The notes beneath the pieces were generated by a model. It saw nothing but the letters and a program-made list of their open reading frames with translations. It made no database searches and was not told where the DNA came from. Below, one piece after another: positions 45,940 through 54,812 of a stretch of DNA of 64,000 bases; position 1 is the first letter of the stretch, and every line of letters begins with the position of its first letter. This DNA is from Arenicellales bacterium (lineage in GTDB: Bacteria > Pseudomonadota > Gammaproteobacteria > Arenicellales > JAJDZL01), in NCBI GenBank assembly GCA_951813075.1, contig OX638343.1, positions 1,461,999 to 1,525,998 on the forward strand, written 5' to 3'. The translations under genes and the position numbers were made by a program.

Positions 45940-47367
45940 ATGTCCGCACATTGTACCTCATCGAAACTTGAATTTGCCCGCTTTTTCAACCGTCAGGTCA
46001 CCGCCCGTTTCGACGGCGGTCGCATGAGTTCCGACGGCGGCGCCATCGTCTTGCGCGAAGTCGAACAAACACTCAATCTGTTTGAGCGCCTGACGCAGTG
46101 TTTCACCGATTACCGCAACCCCCGGCGTTGCGAACACCGCACCTGGGAGTTGCTGGCGCAACGTATTTACGGAATTGCGCTGGGCTATGAGGACCTCAAC
46201 GATCATGACCAGTTGCGCTTTGACAGTGTGCTGGCGCTGTTATGCGACAAACCGGATGTGCTGGGCAGTCAGCGAAAGCGCCGGCACGATGTCGGTGTCC
46301 CCCTGGCCGGGTCAAGTACCTTGAACCGACTGGAACTGGGGGTGCCGGGGCAGGCGGCCGGTCACCGCTACAAGAAAATCGTCGGTGATGAGGCCGCCAT
46401 GGACCATTTGCTGGTGGAGATATTCCTGGAATCCCATGACGAAGCGCCCGAGCAGATCTGGCTGGACCTGGACGCCACCGATGATCTGGCGCATGGTCAT
46501 CAGGAGGGGATTTTTTATCACGGCTACTATGACGGGTACTGCTACCTGCCGTTGTATATCTTCTGTGACGGGCACCTGCTGTGTGCCCGGCTGCGGCCGT
46601 CGCGGATCGATGCCTGTGCCGGCGCCGATGAGGAGTTGGCGCGCATTGTGGCGCAGATTCGCCAGACCTGGCCGGACACCCGTATAGTGTTGCGTGCCGA
46701 TTCGGGGTTTTGTCGCCAGCACCTGATGCGGTGGTGTGAGCAAAACGGGGTTTATTATCTTTTCGGCCTGGCCAGGAATCGCCGCCTGCAACGGCGCATC
46801 AGCAAGCCTTTGGCGAAATCCAGGCGTCGCTGCCGGTACAGCGGGCAGCCGGCGCGCCGATTTGTCCAGTTTCACTACCGCACCCGCCGTTCGTGGTCCT
46901 GTGCCCGGCAGGTGATCGCCAAAGCCGAGGTGTTGCCCAAGGGCGACAATCCGCGCTTTGTGGTGACCAATCTGCCGCGCACCATGACGGGCAGCATCCA
47001 GCACCTCTACGAGCAGTTGTACTGTGCCCGGGGCGATGCGGAAAACAGAATCAAGGAACAGCAGCTGTGTCTGTTTGCCGACCGTACCAGCACGTCTTTG
47101 ATGCGTGCCAATCAGTTGCGTCTTTATTTTTCCTCGTTCGCCTATGTGTTGCTGCATGCGTTTCGACGACTGGCGCTTCGGGGCAGCCGACATGAGAAGG
47201 CGCAGTGCTCGACTTTGCGGGTGCGGTTTTTGAAGATTGCGACGCGCATCCAGGTCACCACTCGCCGGGTGTGGCTGTCGATGTCGGAGTCGTATCCGTG
47301 GCAGCACGACTTTGAGGTTGCACTGCAGCAGCTTCGTACATTGCCATGTCGTTCACCGCCGGCTTGA
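45940..47367 (+). CDS. IS1380-family DDE transposase
   Basis: This 475-residue transposase reads FDGGRMSSDGGAIVLREVEQ, LLAQRIYGIALGYEDLNDHD, then LDLDATDD and IVLRADSGFCRQHLMRWCEQ with a later YCARGDAENRIKEQ. These are the Asp-Asp-Glu regions of IS1380 enzymes in the right order, with RGDxENxIKE the catalytic Glu block. The reading frame is full length with no interruption, so the element may be mobile. It lies between matched inverted repeats. Confidence 0.88.
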   Translation: MSAHCTSSKLEFARFFNRQVTARFDGGRMSSDGGAIVLREVEQTLNLFERLTQCFTDYRNPRRCEHRTWELLAQRIYGIALGYEDLNDHDQLRFDSVLALLCDKPDVLGSQRKRRHDVGVPLAGSSTLNRLELGVPGQAAGHRYKKIVGDEAAMDHLLVEIFLESHDEAPEQIWLDLDATDDLAHGHQEGIFYHGYYDGYCYLPLYIFCDGHLLCARLRPSRIDACAGADEELARIVAQIRQTWPDTRIVLRADSGFCRQHLMRWCEQNGVYYLFGLARNRRLQRRISKPLAKSRRRCRYSGQPARRFVQFHYRTRRSWSCARQVIAKAEVLPKGDNPRFVVTNLPRTMTGSIQHLYEQLYCARGDAENRIKEQQLCLFADRTSTSLMRANQLRLYFSSFAYVLLHAFRRLALRGSRHEKAQCSTLRVRFLKIATRIQVTTRRVWLSMSESYPWQHDFEVALQQLRTLPCRSPPA

Positions 47368-47612
47368 ACGGCTCGCAACGCACATCCATCGGCTGATCAG
47401 CCATCCTCGCACCCGGTCAGATCCAGACCGGGGGATCGCACACCTCTTGATTCTGTGAAACACTGCCAAACCCACCCACTCCGTGACCGGTGAGGGTCAG
47501 AATGACGTACTTTCCTGCAACATGCGTGCAATTTTTTCAGTGGCAGAATGCAACCGTCAGATAAACTTCACTTCAGCTCCGAATCAGTGCAAAATTACCG
47601 ATTACAATCCTG

Positions 47613-47634
47613 TTGGTGAGATATGCGGGCTAGC
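47613..47634 (-). repeat. IS1380 right terminal inverted repeat
   Basis: This 22-bp arm ends ATATGCGGGCTAGC; it is the reverse complement of the left arm at 21 of 22 positions. Confidence 0.75.
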
Positions 47635-47989
47635 ACCCTGCTATTTTATTGAGTACCTGGCTGCACAAAGATAATTTCCGTTCCGGTCTGGTGTGATGAT
47701 TCCAAGCCAATGTTCGATTTCTTCTAATGATCGATTCTTGCCAGCTTGGAATTTTTCGATCGCTATCTGATCATTCGGCTCTCAATCGCGGTTCGAATTG
47801 ACCATGTTCCTTTTGCGAGCAACATAACGTCCGCAAAATGACAAGAGAATTTCCGTGCAGAAATCCGGTCTCAATTCTTCTCTACCAAAAATTATAATTC
47901 TGGTATTACAAATAAAATTTTAAGAGCCATTAATTTCTGATCGATCCGGGCGAGGTTGGCAGTAACAAAGTAGATCCAAGAGGTTTTAT
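47635..47989. other. Non-coding gap after IS1380
   Basis: No gene or structured element is seen; AT-rich DNA leading to the DUF2188 gene. Confidence 0.35.
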
Positions 47990-48214
47990 GTGACTAAGCG
48001 TAATCAGCACATAGTCCCGCACAAGGACGGGTGGGCCGTCCGTGGTGCCGGTAGTCAGCGAGCATCGTCCGTTCACCGAACCCAACAAGATGCAATCGAC
48101 GCCGGTCGCGACATCGCCCGCAATCAACGATCTGAACTTTTCATCCATGGCCGAGACGGCCGGATACGCGAGCGCGACTCCCACGGCAAAGATCCTTTCC
48201 CGCCGAAAGGTTAG
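47990..48214 (+). CDS. DUF2188 domain protein
   Basis: This 74-residue protein reads MTKRNQHIVPHKDGWAVRGA, SQRASSVHRTQQDAIDAGRD and IARNQRSELFIHGRDGRIRE RDS, the complete DUF2188 pattern (H-V-V-P-x-x-x-G-W-x-V, then T-Q-x-E-A, then G-x-I-x-x-x-x-S/T). The function is unknown; members are common on accessory DNA. The start is GTG 47990, in a TGTGA context. Intact. Confidence 0.75.
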   Translation: MTKRNQHIVPHKDGWAVRGAGSQRASSVHRTQQDAIDAGRDIARNQRSELFIHGRDGRIRERDSHGKDPFPPKG

Positions 48215-48447
48215 AATTCCAGACCGGGGGTGTAGCTGTATGAACGAAATCCTCGACCAACAAGTCTTGGAGGCACATACGCACTATGTCGAATAGGCAA
48301 GGCGAAATTCAAAGATTACTTTGAAGGCTGGCAACCATCAGCGAAACGCTCTCATCACAACTGCTATACATGACTTGTCGGTTCTAGGCAAAGTGTCGCT
48401 AGAACTTGAACTTACAAAGACAAGCATCATTGAGTGGAGAATAGTCC
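48215..48447 (+). other. Small broken frame, unknown
   Basis: An ATG at 48241 gives MNEILDQQVLEAHTHYVE then stop; neighbouring frames continue with protein-like sequence. It looks like the start of a decayed gene that I cannot identify. Confidence 0.25.
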
Positions 48448-49821
48448 ATGAATGAAGATCAGTGCACCGAGTTCAAAGTTTCTTGGCATGACAAGTATCT
48501 GAAGTGGCTTTGCGGATTCGCCAATGCACAAGGTGGTGCGCTGGAAGTTGGCCGAAATGACAAAGGGCAACTGGTGGGTCTCGAGAATGCCTCGCAGCTT
48601 ATGGAAGAATTGCCAAATAAGATGCGTGATTTGCTGGGAATCGTAGCAGATACAAACCTCCTGGAAGAGGATGGCAAACAGTATTTACGAATCACTGTCG
48701 AACCATATCCGGTACCAATCAGCTATAAAGGCGAATATCACTATCGAAGTGGCAGTACGAAACAGGTTCTTAAGGGTGCCGCCCTTGATCACTTCCTTTT
48801 GGGAAAGACTGGCAAGTGTTGGGATACCGTGCCAGTTCCAAGTGTCGGAATTAACGATTTGGATACGGCTACTCTAACCAGATTCCGCGAGCAGGCAGTA
48901 CATACCAAGCGTCTCGATGCGAGTGTGCTCTCTGAGAGTGATCTAAGTCTGATCGAAAAATTACGTTTAATGGAAAACGAATACCTTAAACGTGCCGCTA
49001 TCCTTCTTTTTCACCCTGACCCTGAACGCTACTTCACCGGTGCGGCTATTAAAATTGGTTACTTCGAGGGGAAGTCCAATCTTCGCTATCATGACGAGGT
49101 ATGCGGCAACCTATTCACGCAGCTCAATAAAACAATGGATCTGTTGCTCACCTAGTATCTGAAAGCGATTGTCAGCTACGAAGGGCTTCAACGTTTCGAG
49201 ACCTACCCTGTGCCAGAAAGCGTACTTCGGGAAGCCGTGTTGAATGCCGTGGTCCACCGCGATTATGCGATTGCGGCACAGATTCAAATTCGAGTCTACG
49301 CTGATCGATTGTATATTTGGAATCCAGGAGAACTGCCTAAAGATTGGTCTCTGGCAAAACTTCTGGGGCAACACCCTTCTCGACCATTTAACCCAGATAT
49401 TGCGAATGCTTTTTTTCGATCTGGTGAAATTGAATCTTGGGGGCGTGGGATCAAACACATCTTTGAAGTCTGCCAAGAGAAAGGCACGCCTGATCCAATC
49501 TTCAAGATAGACTCGGGTGAATTTCAGGTCGAGTTTCTTTTCTCTAAAACTTATCTCGGTGGCGTTGTAACTGGCGATCAGACTCGCGAGAAACTAGGGC
49601 GTACTACCCAAGAAACTACCCAAGAAACTACCCAAGAAACAATTCTTGCTTCGCTACGAAAGCACCCAAATTTCACACACAAAGCACTCGCAGAGCGCAT
49701 TGGAATTTCTCCTGATGGCGTCAAATACCACCTAGGCAATCTGAGGAAGTCAGGCCGTATTCGGCACGTCGGGCCGACCAAGAAAGGCCATTGGGAAGTT
49801 AAGGAAAATAACGATGAGTAA
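48448..49821 (+). pseudogene. AlbA_2/RecG-like ATP-binding regulator with one nonsense codon
   Basis: The frame encodes an N-terminal AlbA_2 (Schlafen-like) domain (ECTEF-type start CTEFKVSWHDKYLKWLCGFA and YRSGSTKQVLKGAALDHFLL). An HATPase-like/RecG-C region follows (PVPESVLREAVLNAVVHRDY, IWNPGELPKDWS, RSGEIESWGRGIKHIFEVC), then a winged-helix tail (HPNFTHKALAERIGISPDGV KYHLGNLRKSG RI). One TAG at 49153-49155 (LLLT stop YLKAIVSYEG), where Lys (AAG) is usual, splits it; otherwise the 458-codon frame is uninterrupted. These proteins are often associated with defence or transcription control. The second half (49210-49821) could be made separately. Confidence 0.75.
49603..49638 (+). repeat. Three tandem copies of a 12-bp repeat (TTQE linker)
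   Basis: The unit ACTACCCAAGAA occurs three times without change and encodes Thr-Thr-Gln-Glu repeats between the RecG-like part and the winged helix. Similar TTQE linkers are seen in this protein family, where copy number can vary. Confidence 0.75.
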
Positions 49822-49910
49822 GGTCAGTTAACGCGAGATTCTTGCGCGACAGCGCGTGATGGCACTCGATACGATCGCTGGAAAAAACTGCTGGAGTCGG
49901 GGAGATTTGG

Positions 49911-50014
49911 TGTATTTGATTATTCGCAATTTACCCAAACCAATTCGCTACCTATGACACTAAGGTATCAAGCTGATTCAACACTAAAGAGCTAACTTAC
50001 TAGCGTACGAACCA
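49911..50014 (+). repeat. Copy A of a diverged ~105-bp repeat
   Basis: The segment shares TATTTGATTATTCG at its start, an ACCTATG...AAGG..TCAAG block in the middle and CTNGCGTACGAACCA at its end with 53056-53163, in the same orientation. The two copies enclose about 3 kb with an IS110 fragment, an EamA transporter and an ArsR-type regulator. The nature of the repeat is unknown. Confidence 0.5.
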
Positions 50015-50044
50015 CTAACTCAACAACTTCGTGCTTCGATTCGG

Positions 50045-50464
50045 TTAGGTCGTCTTCAGAATTTTTATACGTACTACCAACAGTATCGTCAGATCCTGCT
50101 GCGCAACCGACTTGACCGGCACCGCATGCAATCTCGGTCGCTGCGAAGCCTCGGTAATCGCCACCGAATCGTTGGCATCGGTCTTGTTGTTCACAACATA
50201 GGCCTTCACCCACCTCGGCGGCAGCAGCTTCACCGCCAACCCCAGCTCCTGAAACTTGCGACCCCAGAAATGGGCGCTGACGCACGCCTCCATCGCCACA
50301 CAGCGAACCTTCGATGACTCCAGGCGGGAAAAATGCCTACGAACCTGACCTCGTCTCAGCCTGGCCTGACGAACCACCCGCAAATTACGGTTCAACTCGG
50401 TGTGATAAAACACGTTCTTCGCCAAATCCAACCCAATGGTTGTGTTAACGCAAATAGTCTGCAT
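50045..50464 (-). pseudogene. IS110-family transposase, N-terminal fragment
   Basis: The minus frame encodes the DEDD N-terminal domain of an IS110 transposase: TIGLDLAKNVFYHTELNRN, RRGQVRRHFSRLESSKVRCV AMEAC and LLPPRWVKAYVVNNKTDAND with VPVKSVAQQDLTILLVVRIK. The first Asp (GLDLAK), the Glu (MEAC) and the Asp pair (KTDAND) are present. It stops after about 139 residues; the C-terminal transposase_20 domain with its Ser is missing, so it cannot transpose. Confidence 0.75.
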
Positions 50465-50858
50465 GAGAACCTCTCACCTCTCGTTGGTTAATTTCTATTC
50501 AATAATCTATCTGCGAGGATGAGAGGTTTCCATATCATCTATTTACGCGCCAGACCACTCTTTCCGATGCTAGCTTCGACAAATACAGTGAATTGACCCG
50601 TAAAGAGCGTTTTCGGATGATCGCCACCAGCACATAGACAGCAACCGCAGTTCAGATCTGGATTTTCATGCTCCTTTTCGGACTGAATTCCGCAGGATTC
50701 CGGCCAGCCTAGTGAACTGGTATGAAATGCTCGCCATAAATGCAATCGAATCCGGGCCAGGAGTTGTTTCGATGGATGGCGAAACAACTCTGGTTTGATT
50801 GAATGGGTTGCGCAATACAATTCCAGATGACTATCCACAGTTGACTGCCACCCTCTTG
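50465..50858. other. Non-coding gap
   Basis: I find no supported gene between the IS110 fragment and the EamA gene. The 129-residue minus-strand frame here lacks any recognisable domain. The promoter of the EamA gene should lie near its 3' end. Confidence 0.3.
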
Positions 50859-51767
50859 ATGAAATATTTAAGAATGTCAAAAACCAACGGAGCGGGCGTG
50901 CTGTTCGTGCTTTTAGCTGCGATTTCATGGAGCACGGCCGGGTTGTTTACCCGCGTCGTCACCACCGACATCCCAACGACACTGTTCTGGCGGTCGTTAT
51001 CCGGCGGCCTTTGCGTGCTCGGGATCGCAATGGCAGCGCAAAGGTCCAAAGATATCCGTGCAGCATTCACGTTTTCCCGGGGCGAGGCGGTCATCGCGAG
51101 TCTCTCCGCGGCAGGAATGATCTGCTTCATCTCCGCGTTCTTCCACACGACCATCGCCAACGTAGTCTTCGTCTACGGCACCATGCCGCTCGTGACCTTC
51201 ATCATCTCGCTGGTCTTTCTCGGAGCACGGGCGGATGCTGTATCGCTAGGATGCTGTGTTCTATCAGCTGCAGGTGTGGCCGTGATGGCGTCCGGGAATA
51301 GTCTACCGTCGGATTTCCTGGGTATCGGGCTGGCTTTCGGAATGACATTTTTCATGGCTGCCCTGACTGTCGCCACGAAGTTCTTCCCGAATGCCAACAT
51401 TAAAAAAACAACGTATCTTTCCGCCTTCATGGCGGCAATTGTTACCGCTCCCTTTGCGACTTTCGGAAACACTATCCCTGTCGACTACTTTTGGCTTTTG
51501 CTCTACGGGGTTGTCAGCGTGAGTATGGGTTTTGGTGTGTACATGCTTGGCGTGAAACGTGTGTCTGCATTGGTCGCGGCACTGGTTGGCCTGACCGAGA
51601 TTCCGCTGGCGCCGATTTGGGCCTGGTTGCTGTTTGACGAACGGATGACAATTGTTGTGCTGCTCGGTGGGTTGGTGATTCTCACATCTGCGGTGATCTA
51701 CATTGCAAATTCCGAAAAGAGTGAGGAAGAAACGGACTATCGGACCTTGCAGGAGGATAGACAATAG
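50859..51767 (+). CDS. EamA/DMT-family transporter
   Basis: This 302-residue membrane protein has about ten hydrophobic segments in two repeats. The first EamA copy starts GVLFVLLAAISWSTAGLFTR and the second around LGIGLAFGMTFFMAALTVAT; the family tail LTEIPLAPIWAWLLFDERMT ends the second repeat. Such proteins export amino acids, nucleobases or drugs. ATG 50859 and ATG 50874 are both plausible starts; the in-frame start at 50799 is less likely. The substrate cannot be predicted. Confidence 0.82.
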   Translation: MKYLRMSKTNGAGVLFVLLAAISWSTAGLFTRVVTTDIPTTLFWRSLSGGLCVLGIAMAAQRSKDIRAAFTFSRGEAVIASLSAAGMICFISAFFHTTIANVVFVYGTMPLVTFIISLVFLGARADAVSLGCCVLSAAGVAVMASGNSLPSDFLGIGLAFGMTFFMAALTVATKFFPNANIKKTTYLSAFMAAIVTAPFATFGNTIPVDYFWLLLYGVVSVSMGFGVYMLGVKRVSALVAALVGLTEIPLAPIWAWLLFDERMTIVVLLGGLVILTSAVIYIANSEKSEEETDYRTLQEDRQ

Positions 51768-52323
51768 AGGTATTTCGATGGAGATTGAAACAATTTCGAT
51801 CGAACAATGCATTCCTAGCATGTCTAATCTGCGGAGTGCAACAATGCTCATGGCGATGTGGGGCCCTTATTATTCGAACGATGAACAATATGGAACAGAC
51901 ACGAATGCGATTATCTGATGGATTCTTGGAACTCCCTGGCCATTGCCCACGGCGGAGCGAAGGACGTCGTGCGCGAAGTTCTGTCCGCGAAGATCGTCCT
52001 TGTGATTCCGCATGACAAGGAATTCTTGGAACGGATGATCCGGTGAATCACATATTTCACGTACACGAGGAACCGACGATATCTGTCATCGAGATATGGG
52101 GATATCTTTCCGGACCAGAAAGTAATGGTGACAATCCAAAACGGTACTGACGCCTGGAAGACGGAAGTATGATTCATGGACAACCCGCTAGGCAGTTAAA
52201 ATCATGGGCTGAAAGCGAAATTTAGATGACCGAAATCGGACAGTCAAGTGATGGAAAATTGGATACGGGGAATTTTCGTATGCACGTGTTACTGACCCAC
52301 AATGATTGGACAGGAGGAATGAG
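51768..52323. other. Short open frames of unknown nature
   Basis: Between the transporter and the regulator, + strand frames such as 51778-51918 (MEIETISIEQCIPSMSNLRS) and one starting at 51919 (MDSWNSLAIAHGGAKDVVRE then FLERMIR stop) look protein-like but are short, unmatched and overlapping. They may be pieces of one decayed gene. Confidence 0.3.
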
Positions 52324-53031
52324 ATGAGTATTGCGGAATTCGGACGGGCCATTGGCCACAAGAGTCGTGTGGCAATGCTCCAGGCGCTGATGGGAGGCAA
52401 GGCCTTGTCGGCGAGCGAACTTGCCTGGCATGCTGGTGTGACCAACCAGACTGCAACCAGTCACCTCAACGAACTGGTGAGGGTGGATTTGCTGTACATG
52501 CGAAAGTGCGGGCGTTTCCACTACTACGAGTTGAGCAGTGAAGAAGTGGCTTCCCTTATCGAACAGATTGCATCGGGCGTCGCGGCGAATGGCGACCGTA
52601 ATCCCCGACGGAGCGTGAAACAGGAGTTGAAAAAAGCCCGACTCTGCTATGACCACCTGGCAGGTGAACTGGGGGTGGAATTTTCGCGGATTTTGGTGGA
52701 CATGGGGGCATTGACCATGTGCCAGAACAGCTTCCATCTTCCAACGGATGAGCATCCGATATACCGGAAAATCGGCGTTGATCTGGACGAGGTTCGATCA
52801 AAAAGGCGTCAGCTCTGCCCACGATGCGTGGATTGGACGGAGAGACTTCCACATGTTGCAGGCGCGGTCGGTGCGGCAATTGCCGGAAAGATGATAGAGC
52901 GTAAGTTCATAGCCCGGTCCAGGGATGATCGCTCCGTCGTTGTCAGCCGGACAGGGACGGCATTCCTGGTTGACAAGCTGGGATTCCGTCCATCGTTTTT
53001 TGTCAATTTGCCTGCTATGAACAATTCTTAA
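52324..53031 (+). CDS. ArsR-type winged-helix transcriptional regulator
   Basis: This 235-residue regulator has an N-terminal ArsR-like winged helix (FGRAIGHKSRVAMLQALMGG, LSASELAWHAGVTNQTATSH LNELVRVDLL, RCGRFHYYEL-like wing). A longer C-terminal half (KKARLCYDHLAGELGVEFSR and LCPRCVDWTERLPHVAGAVG) is found in larger ArsR-family proteins. CxxC in LCPRC could bind a metal or thiol but this is speculative. The start ATG 52324 follows an AGGAGG six bases upstream; the earlier in-frame start at 52306 has no such site. Confidence 0.8.
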   Translation: MSIAEFGRAIGHKSRVAMLQALMGGKALSASELAWHAGVTNQTATSHLNELVRVDLLYMRKCGRFHYYELSSEEVASLIEQIASGVAANGDRNPRRSVKQELKKARLCYDHLAGELGVEFSRILVDMGALTMCQNSFHLPTDEHPIYRKIGVDLDEVRSKRRQLCPRCVDWTERLPHVAGAVGAAIAGKMIERKFIARSRDDRSVVVSRTGTAFLVDKLGFRPSFFVNLPAMNNS

Positions 53032-53682
53032 GCCCTATCAACCTATAAATAGGTCATCTATTTGATTATTCGTAATTGGCTCAAATCGCTTCCCAACCTA
53101 TGCTACGAAGGCGTCAAGTTACATCAGCAACAAGGGCGCACTTGCTGGCGTACGAACCAAAATATTACCTGATTTTCACTTTTCATAAGCCATGTTTCAA
53201 CAGTTTTTCAGACATAGGCGGCGTTCTCATGGCGACACAGGCAAGTCTGTTGGCCAGGACATTACTCGCGCGGCGACTACATGAAGTTGGATTACAAAAC
53301 TTGGCACGCGTTAACCCTGTCCCGACAGGATCCGGAATCAGGTGGGTGGATCATGGAGAAGGCGCCGGTATATCACATCGTCGACTGATCTGTTGCAAGT
53401 AAGTTCCTCACAATCAGAAACCATAAGATTTCTGACTGAGAACCGTGTGCGCGTGTTTCGCTCTAATGCTGCGCCTACACAGACATCAGATATCCGACAT
53501 AACGACTGCATTCAAAAACAGCGGTGCGTGCAGCGTCAATCTCTCTAATAATTTCATAACAAACTTGAGAAATTGGATGTAAAATTCGCTGACTGACTTC
53601 CTCTTCGTCCAGTGAAGAATCCATGATCTACGCGAGTCATCTTTAGCAACTCAGATCTCTATTAGAAACGGTGAAACTAAAA
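53032..53682. other. Non-coding region with second copy of the repeat
   Basis: No gene is supported. The first part is the copy B repeat (53056-53163). A frame at 53229-53402 (MATQASLLARTLLARRLHEV) is short and unmatched. The distal 150 bases should contain the promoter of the malyl-CoA lyase operon. Confidence 0.3.
53056..53163 (+). repeat. Copy B of a diverged ~105-bp repeat
   Basis: Direct-repeat partner of 49911-50014; the clearest shared blocks are TATTTGATTATTCG at the left and GCGTACGAACCA at the right. Copies differ at many internal positions and by small indels, so the duplication is old or the elements arrived separately. Confidence 0.5.
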
Positions 53683-54633
53683 GTGAGTTTTACGCAATTT
53701 ACACAAGCACGAGTCCGATTGCAGCGCAGTGAGTTGGCTGTACCGGGATCAAGTCCGGGACTGTTTGAAAAAGCAGCTAAATCCAACGCCGATTATGTTT
53801 TTCTTGACTGCGAAGATGCAGTCATACCGGACGATAAAGAATCTGCTCGCAAGAACATTATTGAAGCATTGAATGATATTGACTGGGGGAACAAAACACT
53901 CTCGGTCAGAATCAATGGTCTGGATACACATTACATGTATCGCGATGTGGTTGACATAGTTGAAAGTGCCGGTGAAAACCTGCACACATTGCTGATTCCA
54001 AAAGTAGGTCATCCTTCCGATGTCTACATGGTTGATTGCTTGTTGTCTCAAATTGAAACTGCGAAAGGTCTAAGCAAGACAATAGGCATCGAGTGCCTGA
54101 TCGAAACTGCGTTGGGAGGTGCCAACGTCATGGCAATTGCCCGGTCCAGCAAACGACTGGAAGCTCTGCATTTTGGGGTTGCGGACTATGCGGCTAGCAT
54201 GCGAGCGAGAACGGTCAACATTGGCGGACTGAATCCCGATTATCAGTGCGACGGTGCCATTGGCGATCAATGGCATGCTGCGTTGGTCAACGTGGTTACA
54301 GCATGCCGAGCTTACGGTCTTCGGGCAATTGACGGCCCATTTGGAGATTTTGGAGATCCCGATGGTTATCGAGCCGCCGCCAAACGCGTCGCCGCGTTAG
54401 GATTCGAAGGCAAATGGGCAATTCATCCCAGTCAAATTGATCTTGCTAATGAAATTATGTCGCCTCAAGAGGCCGAAGTTTTACGAGCACGCCGTGTACT
54501 GGAAGCATTGGATGAAGCTGCCAAAGCCGGAAAAGGTGCTGCACAGTTGGATGGCAAAATGATCGATGCTGCGTCAGAGAGAATGGCTCGAAATATTGTC
54601 ACACTAGCAGAATTGATCGATACACAAAATTAG
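53683..54633 (+). CDS. mcl: L-malyl-CoA/beta-methylmalyl-CoA lyase
   Basis: This 316-residue HpcH/HpaI-citrate lyase family enzyme starts SFTQFTQARVRLQRSELAVP GSSPGLFEKAA, the typical Mcl N-terminus. The acidic YVFLDCEDAVIPDDK motif, IECLIETALGGANV with its metal-binding Glu, and GFEGKWAIHPSQIDLANEI follow. It splits malyl-CoA to glyoxylate and acetyl-CoA. GTG 53683 gives the family start; GTG 53671 adds four residues and is an alternative. Directly followed by the malate-CoA ligase genes that supply its substrate. Confidence 0.88.
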   Translation: MSFTQFTQARVRLQRSELAVPGSSPGLFEKAAKSNADYVFLDCEDAVIPDDKESARKNIIEALNDIDWGNKTLSVRINGLDTHYMYRDVVDIVESAGENLHTLLIPKVGHPSDVYMVDCLLSQIETAKGLSKTIGIECLIETALGGANVMAIARSSKRLEALHFGVADYAASMRARTVNIGGLNPDYQCDGAIGDQWHAALVNVVTACRAYGLRAIDGPFGDFGDPDGYRAAAKRVAALGFEGKWAIHPSQIDLANEIMSPQEAEVLRARRVLEALDEAAKAGKGAAQLDGKMIDAASERMARNIVTLAELIDTQN

Positions 54634-54812
54634 TAACGTTTAAGTGACAACGGTACCGGAAATTGACTTTGTTCCAACAGCGAAGCCTTTCATCGATTTG
54701 TTGTTATTGATCAATCACGCGTTGACAGTAAACAACGTCTGACGATAATCTTCAACTTACTAATTCAATTTGAGAACGCTTGCAGAATTAAACCGCGGAA
54801 AATTTTAACGAA

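Larger units (their letters stand above)
45841..47634 (+). mobile_element. Complete IS1380-family insertion sequence
   Basis: The element is bounded by terminal inverted repeats at 45841-45862 and 47613-47634 that match at 21 of 22 positions (outer word GCTAGCCCGCATAT). It holds one full-length transposase gene. Size, about 1.8 kb, is normal for the family. The interior is clearly GC-richer than its surroundings, pointing to recent arrival. I could not identify a target-site duplication from the flanks. Confidence 0.8.

Noticed and set aside
46312..47307. 331-residue minus-strand open frame
   Set aside because: It lies fully antisense to the IS1380 transposase; the GC-rich transposase sequence keeps stops rare on the opposite strand, and the translation is Arg/Pro/Gln-rich without any domain.
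49603..49638. Short tandem repeat considered as a CRISPR-like array
   Set aside because: Three contiguous 12-bp units with no spacers, in frame inside a coding region; it is a linker repeat. I saw no CRISPR array or cas gene anywhere in the window.
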